In this document: one piece after another, positions 6,085 through 11,157 of the stretch
How the letters are laid out: each line of letters opens with the position of its first letter
How positions within the stretch are numbered: the stretch's first letter is position 1
NCBI GenBank assembly: GCA_036374835.1
Contig: DASUTB010000112.1
Span: 1-16,498 of the forward strand
Reading direction: 5' to 3'
DNA: 16,498 bases
From: DASUTB01 sp036374835
Lineage (GTDB): Bacteria; Actinomycetota; Actinomycetes; Jiangellales; Jiangellaceae
Translations under genes and position numbers: made by a program
The notes under the pieces: model-generated
The model's input: only the letters and a program-made list of their open reading frames with translations
Told to the model about the DNA's origin: nothing
Database searches by the model: none

Positions 6085-8697
6085 TTAGAGGTTGTCGGTG
6101 GGGGTGAGTGTCATGCGGTGCGCTGCCTCGGACCGGATCGACTCGGCGTCCGAGCGCATCGGCAGTGTGCCACCGGTTGCCCACAGCTCCGTCTGGTCGC
6201 CGTAGTGCTCGTGGAACGGGTGGCCGCTCACGCCGGTCAGGTCGATCCAGGTCGACTCGTCGAGGTCCGCGAGATCCAGCACCATCCGCATGGACGGCAC
6301 CCAGTCCGTCTCGTAGCCCTCGACGGCGTTCCAGCCGTTCGCATGCACGATGGACGAACCGCCGCCGACGCTGACCGGACCGGTGTTGAAAAGCCACTCG
6401 ACCGGCCTGATACCGGAGCCGCCGAAGCTCTGCTCCGCGATGGTCAACGCGTGCAGCCGTCCCCACTCCCACTTCTGCGGGTCTTTGCCCTGCCGGCGGG
6501 TCAACTCGTCGCGCGCGGCGAGGGCCGCTTCGGTCAGGATGTCGTCGCGCGTCTCGATCGTGTCGGGCGTCTCGACATCGTCCCAGCTGGGATGCCCCGG
6601 CTCCTCGAGCATCAGGCGCACCACCTCGAACCAGCGCCCACCGCCGCTCGGCCACTCGTCCTCGGGTAGCTCGTCGTGGAACGTAAGACGCAGCAACTCG
6701 CGCCACACGCCGTTGAAGTAGGCCGCCGGCGCCGAGTCGATCTCCTGGCGGTAGTCCCAGTCGCGCAGCAACTCGATGCCGTCGCCGTAGTAGTCGCCGA
6801 GCGGCTCGAGGTCGAGCAGGTACGGCGTGAGGATCTCGGCCATCGGGTTGTGCGTGTCCATCTGGATCGCCGTCATGGCCTCGGCGTCCAGCGGACCCGC
6901 CTGCTCGATGAGCTCATTGATCCGTTCACCACGCCAGCCGTAGCCGAAGTCCTCGGTCAGCAGGAACGGATATTCCCGGGACGTGACGGGCTGGTTCGCG
7001 GTGACGATGTAGCCCTCGTCGGGATTGAACACTCGCGGCAACGCGTCGAACGGGATGTAGCCGATCCACTCGTACTCGTTGGTCCAGCCGGGGACGGGCC
7101 ACCGTCCGTCACCGTTCCGGCGCACCGGGACCTTACCGGGTGCCTGGTAGCCGATGTTGCCCTCGACATCGGCGTAGACGAGATTCTGGGCCGGCACCTC
7201 GAACAAGGACGCCGCGTGCCGGAATCCTTCCCAGTCCTGCGCCGCGTTCAGTGCGAAGATCGCGTCGGCGGTCCGGCCCGGGTCCAGGGCCGTCCAGCGC
7301 AGCGCGACCGCGTAGTCACGGGAGGCTCTCGTCGAAGCGCCGTCGCTGCCGGCGGCACCGCCCTCGCCGGAGTCACCGTCCTCGGAGTCACCCTCGGCGG
7401 CGGAGAGTTCGTCGGGCAGCGGCGCGCTGCGGCCAACGTCCGCGAACTGATCGCTGGCATCGGAGATGATCGGCCCGTGCCGGGTTTCGCGCACCGTGAT
7501 CCGCACGGGGTCACCACCGGCGACATTGATCGTCTCGGTCCGCAGCTCCATCGGCACGAACCGCGTGCCGACCTGGTAGGTGTCCTCTCGCACGCGCTCC
7601 AGGTACAGGTCGGTGACATCCGGGCCCAGGTTCGTGAAGCCCCACCCGATCCATCTGTTGTGGCCGATGATGACGCCGGGAACGCCGGAGAACGAGAACC
7701 CGGTGACGTCGAACGGGCACTCGGCGGAGATCGTCCGGCAGTGCAGGCCGACCTGGTACCAGATGGACGGCATCGCCGGGCCGAGGTGCGGGTCGTTGGC
7801 CAGCATCGGCATGCCGGATTCGGTGCGGGTGCCGTCCACCACCCACGAATTGGAGCCCAGCCCGTCGCCGGAGCCGAGCGGACCCTCGAAGCTCGTCAGC
7901 GCACCGGCCGCCTGTGCGATCGCACCGAGAGCATCGCGCGACACCGGCTCGCCCGCATCGTCGACCGGCAGCGGCGGTTCACCTTCAGGCAGGTAGGCAT
8001 CCGGCACGATCGGCGGGTTCAAGTCGTACGGGTAGTCCGGGAACAGCCCGTTCACCTGCTCGATCGGCAGATCCGCGGCGAGCAGCGCGCGCGTGGTCTC
8101 CTGCTCGACGTTGCCGCGCAGGTCCCAGGCCATGGCCTTGAGCCACGCCAGGGAGTGGACGGGATTCCAGGGTGCCGGGGTGTCATCGCCACCGGTGAGA
8201 TCGAGCAACGTGTAGGCGACCCCTAGCTCGCCGCCGGAGTGCTGACTCAGCCAGGCGTTGACTCCGCCCGAGTAGGCCTGCAGATATCGCCGGCTCGACG
8301 GGTCGAGCATGGGAAGCTCCTGCTGGGCGACGCGGCGCCAGCCCAGCGTACGCAGGAAGGCGTCGGTCTCGACCTCGCTTTCACCGAACAACTCGGCGAG
8401 CCGGCCGGACGTGATGTGACGACGCAGATCCATCTCCCAGAACCGATCCATCGAATGGACGTAGCCCTGCGCGCGAAAGAGGTCCTCGGCGGTATCGGCA
8501 TAGATGTGTGGAATCCCGTATTCGTCCCGGATGACCTCGACGTCGGCCCGCAGGCCCACGACCCGATTGGTTCCGTCGTACTCCGGAAAGGGCCGCCGCA
8601 CCGAATAGATCGCATAGACGGTTGCGGCGACGACTGCCGCCACCACGACGAGTCCGACAATTCGTGACAAAAATGTGAGAACGTCGCGTCGAGTCAC
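6085..8697 (-). CDS. Membrane-anchored penicillin acylase family Ntn-hydrolase
   Basis: A peptidase S45-type N-terminal-nucleophile amidase of about 870 residues. These precursors cut themselves to expose a catalytic Ser and then hydrolyse amides such as beta-lactam side chains, acyl-homoserine lactones or other N-acyl compounds; the substrate here cannot be read from sequence. After a membrane segment (about 9-31) come FPEYDG, the conserved VIRDEYGIPHIYADTAEDLFRAQGYVH, and the autocleavage site GLG|SNSW with nucleophile Ser282. Then follow NDPHLG, GHNRWIGWGFTNLGPD, RHGP (His407), and PAQNLVYADVEGNIGY, whose Asn505 should form the oxyanion hole. An acidic Gly/Ser/Asp insert (about 433-457) is unusual. 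I chose GTG 8697 because TACCCT ends 7 nt before it and homologues begin near MTRR; GTG 8742 would add 15 residues. It runs toward the xylanase but the 175-bp gap suggests separate promoters. Confidence 0.92.
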   Translation of the reverse strand: MTRRDVLTFLSRIVGLVVVAAVVAATVYAIYSVRRPFPEYDGTNRVVGLRADVEVIRDEYGIPHIYADTAEDLFRAQGYVHSMDRFWEMDLRRHITSGRLAELFGESEVETDAFLRTLGWRRVAQQELPMLDPSSRRYLQAYSGGVNAWLSQHSGGELGVAYTLLDLTGGDDTPAPWNPVHSLAWLKAMAWDLRGNVEQETTRALLAADLPIEQVNGLFPDYPYDLNPPIVPDAYLPEGEPPLPVDDAGEPVSRDALGAIAQAAGALTSFEGPLGSGDGLGSNSWVVDGTRTESGMPMLANDPHLGPAMPSIWYQVGLHCRTISAECPFDVTGFSFSGVPGVIIGHNRWIGWGFTNLGPDVTDLYLERVREDTYQVGTRFVPMELRTETINVAGGDPVRITVRETRHGPIISDASDQFADVGRSAPLPDELSAAEGDSEDGDSGEGGAAGSDGASTRASRDYAVALRWTALDPGRTADAIFALNAAQDWEGFRHAASLFEVPAQNLVYADVEGNIGYQAPGKVPVRRNGDGRWPVPGWTNEYEWIGYIPFDALPRVFNPDEGYIVTANQPVTSREYPFLLTEDFGYGWRGERINELIEQAGPLDAEAMTAIQMDTHNPMAEILTPYLLDLEPLGDYYGDGIELLRDWDYRQEIDSAPAAYFNGVWRELLRLTFHDELPEDEWPSGGGRWFEVVRLMLEEPGHPSWDDVETPDTIETRDDILTEAALAARDELTRRQGKDPQKWEWGRLHALTIAEQSFGGSGIRPVEWLFNTGPVSVGGGSSIVHANGWNAVEGYETDWVPSMRMVLDLADLDESTWIDLTGVSGHPFHEHYGDQTELWATGGTLPMRSDAESIRSEAAHRMTLTPTDNL

Positions 8698-8704
8698 GCG
8701 GTAC

Positions 8705-8735
8705 AGGGTAAAGGCGGCAGGTCCCGCTTGGACAA
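8705..8735 (-). promoter_or_regulatory. Candidate promoter of the acylase gene
   Basis: On the minus strand, TTGTCC (8730-8735) as -35, 19 nt, then TACCCT (8705-8710) as -10, followed by 7 nt and the GTG at 8697. The layout predicts a leaderless mRNA. It lies about 50 bp from the CIRCE element in the same divergent gap. Confidence 0.4.
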
Positions 8736-8757
8736 CCGACACGGTTTCGTCGCATCA

Positions 8758-8784
8758 TTAGCAGTCAGGAGTCTGGAGTGCTAA
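8758..8784 (+). promoter_or_regulatory. CIRCE-type operator (HrcA site), one mismatch
   Basis: TTAGCAGTC (8758-8766), nine spacer bases, then GAGTGCTAA (8776-8784). The classical CIRCE is TTAGCACTC-N9-GAGTGCTAA, so 17 of 18 arm positions match and the spacer is exact. CIRCE is the operator of the heat-shock repressor HrcA. It sits 30 bp before the start of the Ruc-like zinc-ribbon gene and overlaps its likely -10 (TGCTAATCA at the right arm). A second small inverted repeat, GGAGTG-CTAAT-CACTCC (8775-8791), overlaps the right arm. Confidence 0.8.
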
Positions 8785-8814
8785 TCACTCCGATGGCGAG
8801 AGGACCTGAACACC

Positions 8815-9147
8815 GTGCCCACCTATCAGTACCGCTGCGCCGACTGCGGCGCGGAACGTGACGTCGTACAGAGTTTCTCCGACGACGCCTTGACCGTGTG
8901 CCCCGTCTGCGAGGGCCAGTTCCGCAAGGTGTTCTCGGCGGTCGGTGTCGTGTTCAAGGGCTCCGGCTTCTACCGCACCGACAGCCGCACATCGAGCACG
9001 CCTTCTGGCAACGGCACGAGCAAGAACGGTTCCGAGAGCTCGTCGAGCGAGTCGTCCACCGGCTCGGATACGAAGAGCACCGGTAGCGAGAGCAAGGCCG
9101 CGACGAAGGAGTCCGGCTCTACCGCCAAGCAGCCGTCGACCGTCTGA
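8815..9147 (+). CDS. ruc: FmdB-family zinc-ribbon protein, Ruc-like redox chaperone
   Basis: This 110-residue protein begins MPTYQYRCADCG, the FmdB-family zinc ribbon, with metal ligands Cys8, Cys11, Cys29 and Cys32 (VCPVC). Residues from about 57 are a Ser/Gly/Thr/Lys-rich disordered tail. M. tuberculosis Rv0991c (Ruc) has the same build and is, to my knowledge, a chaperone activated by oxidation of its zinc cysteines; it works with DnaK and is co-regulated with heat-shock genes. Here three independent facts agree: ribbon plus disordered tail, the conserved neighbourhood (cyclo-ligase, moeA, rimJ, SAF gene), and the CIRCE element directly upstream. GTG 8815 has GAGGA 9 nt before it. Zinc binding is firm from sequence; chaperone activity is inferred from the orthologue. 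Confidence 0.85.
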   Translation: MPTYQYRCADCGAERDVVQSFSDDALTVCPVCEGQFRKVFSAVGVVFKGSGFYRTDSRTSSTPSGNGTSKNGSESSSSESSTGSDTKSTGSESKAATKESGSTAKQPSTV

Positions 9148-9167
9148 GTTCTGACACCTTCGATCCA

Positions 9168-9188
9168 CCTGTGGATAACGCCCACAGG
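9168..9188 (+). terminator. Hairpin after ruc, containing a DnaA-box-like 9-mer
   Basis: CCTGTGG (9168-9174) and CCACAGG (9182-9188) form a perfect 7-bp stem around ATAACGC, 21 nt after the ruc stop. It is a good candidate for ending ruc transcription before the next gene. Its left part reads TTATCCACA on the minus strand, a DnaA-box sequence. Confidence 0.45.
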
Positions 9189-9203
9189 CGGTTGTGCTGC
9201 GGC

Positions 9204-9209
9204 TAGCGT
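9204..9209 (+). promoter_or_regulatory. Leaderless -10 box of the SAF-domain gene
   Basis: TAGCGT ends 8 nt before ATG 9218 and no Shine-Dalgarno sequence is seen, pointing to a leaderless transcript separate from ruc. A matching -35 is not obvious. Confidence 0.4.
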
Positions 9210-9217
9210 CGCCGGCC

Positions 9218-9847
9218 ATGCGGCTACCTGAGTTCATCGTCCAGCTATCACGCACGGTCACGTGGCATCGCCGGCTCGTCGCGGGCGGGCTTGCCGCGGG
9301 AGCCGTGGCGCTCACGATTCATGCGCTGGAACCGTCCCCGGAACCCGGTGTCCCGGTGGTCACGGCCGCCAACGACCTGCCCGGCTCGACGCTTCTGCAG
9401 GAGGACGATCTCGCGGTCACACATGTGCCCGACGACGCCGTGCCCGACGGCGCGGTCTCGTCCCTCTCCGACCTCGCCGGCCAGCAGATCTCCGGGCCGG
9501 TGCGGGCCGGCGAGATCTTCACCGATGTGCGGCTGGTCGGTAGGTCACTGCTCGACGGCTGGGGTCCGGACCTGGCCGCGGTGCCGGTGCGGATCGCCGA
9601 CCCGGCGGCGGTCCGGCTCGCCCGGCCCGGCGATGTGATCGACATCATCGCCGCGGACGTATCCGGCGCCGGCGGCGCTCACGTGCTGGCCGCAGGTGTG
9701 CCGGTGCTCGCCGTCCCCTCCGGGAGCGACGCCGGCATGCCGGCGGACGGCGCCCTGCTCGTCGTCGCCGCGACCCCGGCGCAGGTGCGCGAGCTGGCCG
9801 GCGCGTCCGTGACATCGCGCCTGTCCATCGCACTCACCAGCCGATGA
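9218..9847 (+). CDS. SAF-domain, CpaB/RcpC-like membrane protein
   Basis: A 209-residue protein with one membrane segment (about 19-37, RLVAGGLAAGAVALTIHAL) and an outside domain. Residues about 47-107 (VVTAANDLPGSTLLQEDDLAVTHVPDDAVPDGAV...GPVRAGEIFTDVRLV) are a typical SAF/CpaB domain. The rest (VPVRIADPAAVRLARPGDVIDIIAAD...) matches the RcpC-like part of CpaB, a Flp pilus assembly protein. No pilus genes are near, so a role in Flp pili is not supported. In M. tuberculosis the gene after ruc (Rv0990c) is, as far as I recall, also a small uncharacterised protein. I chose ATG 9218 over GTG 9194 because of the -10 box and the N-terminus. Its TGA is the first base triplet of a palindromic repeat. 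Confidence 0.75.
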   Translation: MRLPEFIVQLSRTVTWHRRLVAGGLAAGAVALTIHALEPSPEPGVPVVTAANDLPGSTLLQEDDLAVTHVPDDAVPDGAVSSLSDLAGQQISGPVRAGEIFTDVRLVGRSLLDGWGPDLAAVPVRIADPAAVRLARPGDVIDIIAADVSGAGGAHVLAAGVPVLAVPSGSDAGMPADGALLVVAATPAQVRELAGASVTSRLSIALTSR

Positions 9848-9868
9848 TCACGAGCGTCCCCGTGATCA
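9845..9868 (+). repeat. Inverted repeat at the SAF gene stop, overlapping palindrome copy 1
   Basis: TGATCACG (9845-9852) and CGTGATCA (9861-9868) pair perfectly around an 8-nt loop. The first TGA is the SAF gene stop codon. The right arm is also the outer left arm of the larger palindrome 9863-9911, so the two hairpins cannot form together. Confidence 0.6.
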
Positions 9869-9911
9869 CCGGCACTTGTCACACACATGACGCGGAAAGT
9901 GCCGGTGATCA
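9863..9911. repeat. Palindromic repeat, copy 1
   Basis: Left arm TGATCACCGGCACTT (9863-9877), right arm AAGTGCCGGTGATCA (9897-9911), with a 19-nt asymmetric loop that contains a further GTCA/TGAC pairing. CCCC (9858-9861) and GGGG (9913-9916) can extend it. Its reverse complement equals copy 2 in 48 of 49 bases. The right arm ends on the A of the start codon of the next gene. Confidence 0.9.
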
Positions 9912-10903
9912 TGGGGCGATTTGACCTCCCAGACCAACCGAGTCTGCACCACGTTGCCGACCTGCAGCGCGGCGTGGTGACGACGGCCCAACTCGCCGAC
10001 GCCGGGCTGTCACCGAACTTCGCCCGGGCTCGCGTTGCGGCCGGTAGATGGCAGCAGATCCATCGCCGGGTCTATGCCGCCTTCAGCGGAGAACTCGACC
10101 GTTCTGGCGCAATCTGGGCTGCGCTTCTCCGATGCGGCAGTGACGCCGTCGCCAGCCACGAGACCGCTGCGGAACTCGATGGCCTGTGTGGTCAGATCGA
10201 CGACCGCGTCCATGTGACTGTCGAGGGTGATCGCCGGGTCCGCGGCCCGGTGATCGGCATTCGAGTTCACTACGCGAACCGGCTGCCACTTACCCGCCAC
10301 CCGGTGAAGACTCCGCCGCAGACCCGTATCGAGGACACCGTGCTCGATCTCGTCGACACGAGTCGAACTGCGATGTCCGCGGCCGCATGGATCATCACCG
10401 CCATTCAGCAACGCCGGACGACGCCGTCCCGCCTCGCGGATCGTCTCGCAGGCCGCAAGAAGATCAAGTGGCGTGCCGCGTCAGAAGCCATCCTGGTGGA
10501 CGCCGCGCAGGGTGCTCATTCCATGCTCGAAGTTGAGCACCTGCGGCGGGTCGAGCGTGCCCACGGGCTACCGCTCGGCACGCGACAGCGGCGCGTGGCC
10601 GGCGAGCGAGTCATCTGGATCGATGTCGACTACGAGGAATTCGCAACCCGGGTCGAGCTCGACGGCCGCGTCGGCCATAGTGACGCGATCTCCGCGTTCC
10701 GCGACCGCAGGCGGGACAACCTCGGGACGGTCGGTGGGCGGTGGACGCTGCGCTACGGTCACGCCGATGTCTTCGGCAGTCCGTGTCTGGTTGCGGCTGA
10801 ACAGGCCGTCGTGCTGCAGCAGCGGGGATGGTCCGGCCAGCCGCGCCGGTGCGCAGACGACTGCACCCTTCCTGCTGCGATGATGAAACACCGTGCCGCG
10901 TGA
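9911..10903 (+). CDS. Winged-helix (AbiEi-like) protein with DUF559/Vsr-like nuclease domain
   Basis: A 330-residue protein. Residues about 20-55 (GVVTTAQLADAGLSPNFARARVAAGRWQQIHRRVYA) are the winged-helix domain found in AbiEi-type antitoxins. Residues about 203-320 resemble DUF559/Vsr-like PD-(D/E)xK nucleases: SMLEVEHLRRVERAHGLP, QRRV, then WIDVDYEEFATRVELDGRVGHSDAISAFRDRRRDN with candidate catalytic Asp238, Glu249 and Asp251, followed by GGRWTLRYGHADVF. Such proteins are abundant and largely uncharacterised in soil actinomycetes; nuclease activity is unproven. There is no adjacent AbiEii-type toxin. The ATG at 9911 sits at the end of a palindrome arm, with no Shine-Dalgarno sequence; ATG 9887 would start inside the loop and add eight residues made of repeat DNA. 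The gene is bracketed by inverted copies of the palindrome, suggesting a movable unit. Confidence 0.75.
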   Translation: MGRFDLPDQPSLHHVADLQRGVVTTAQLADAGLSPNFARARVAAGRWQQIHRRVYAAFSGELDRSGAIWAALLRCGSDAVASHETAAELDGLCGQIDDRVHVTVEGDRRVRGPVIGIRVHYANRLPLTRHPVKTPPQTRIEDTVLDLVDTSRTAMSAAAWIITAIQQRRTTPSRLADRLAGRKKIKWRAASEAILVDAAQGAHSMLEVEHLRRVERAHGLPLGTRQRRVAGERVIWIDVDYEEFATRVELDGRVGHSDAISAFRDRRRDNLGTVGGRWTLRYGHADVFGSPCLVAAEQAVVLQQRGWSGQPRRCADDCTLPAAMMKHRAA

Positions 10904-10912
10904 TCTCCTCCA

Positions 10913-10961
10913 TGATCACCGGCACTTTCCGCGTCATGTGTGTGAAAAGTGCCGGTGATCA
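10913..10961. repeat. Palindromic repeat, copy 2 (inverted relative to copy 1)
   Basis: Left arm TGATCACCGGCACTTT (10913-10928), right arm AAAGTGCCGGTGATCA (10946-10961), loop of 17 nt. The loop is the reverse complement of copy 1's loop apart from one base, so the two copies face opposite ways on either side of the nuclease-like gene. It begins 9 nt after that gene's stop. Confidence 0.9.
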
Positions 10962-10979
10962 CGTGAGAGGCTGGGTGTC

Positions 10980-11099
10980 ATGAGCGGTTGGGCTGGCGAC
11001 TTCGAAATTCTGCCGGAAACGACGTCCGACGAGCGCGACGACGAGGACGAATCGAACGACGAGAAGCTCCTCGCGGAGCGCCCGCCCCACTGGGCCTAA
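10980..11099 (+). CDS. 39-residue acidic small protein
   Basis: The small ORF starts MSGWAGDFEILPE, runs through an Asp/Glu-rich middle (DERDDEDESNDEK) and ends LLAERPPHWA. GAGAGG lies 9 nt before the ATG. The combination of a short aromatic N-terminus, acidic centre and a C-terminal ERPPHW motif resembles small unnamed proteins I recall in Streptomyces and relatives. I assign no function. It lies between two palindromes, just after copy 2, and is convergent with the large helicase gene. Coding is supported by the start, ribosome site, biased composition and stop placed exactly at the edge of palindrome copy 3. Confidence 0.6.
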   Translation: MSGWAGDFEILPETTSDERDDEDESNDEKLLAERPPHWA

Positions 11100-11100
11100 C

Positions 11101-11157
11101 CCCATGATCACCGGCACTTTTCACGCCATCCATGTGAAAAGTGCCGGTGATCATGGG
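11101..11157. repeat. Palindromic repeat, copy 3, between convergent genes
   Basis: Perfect 24-bp arms (11101-11124 and 11134-11157) around a 9-nt loop, sharing the TGATCACCGGCACTTTT core with copies 1 and 2 but with a different loop. It fills the gap between the stop of the small acidic ORF (11099) and the helicase stop (11158) almost exactly, so it is well placed to end transcription in both directions. Confidence 0.9.

Noticed and set aside
6676..8226. 516-codon open frame on the plus strand
   Set aside because: It lies wholly opposite the acylase gene and its Arg/Val/Asp-rich translation matches no fold. High GC opens such antisense frames.
9170..9178. Replication origin
   Set aside because: Only one DnaA-box-like 9-mer, with no cluster, AT-rich region, dnaA or dnaN nearby.
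9218..9847. Flp pilus assembly locus
   Set aside because: The CpaB-like domain stands alone; no prepilin, TadA ATPase or secretin genes are in the window.
9911..10903. AbiE-type toxin-antitoxin pair
   Set aside because: Only the AbiEi-like winged helix is present; no AbiEii nucleotidyltransferase follows and the C-terminus is nuclease-like.
9863..11157. CRISPR array
   Set aside because: Three palindromes at intervals of about 1,050 and 190 bp with genes between them; there are no regular spacers or cas genes.
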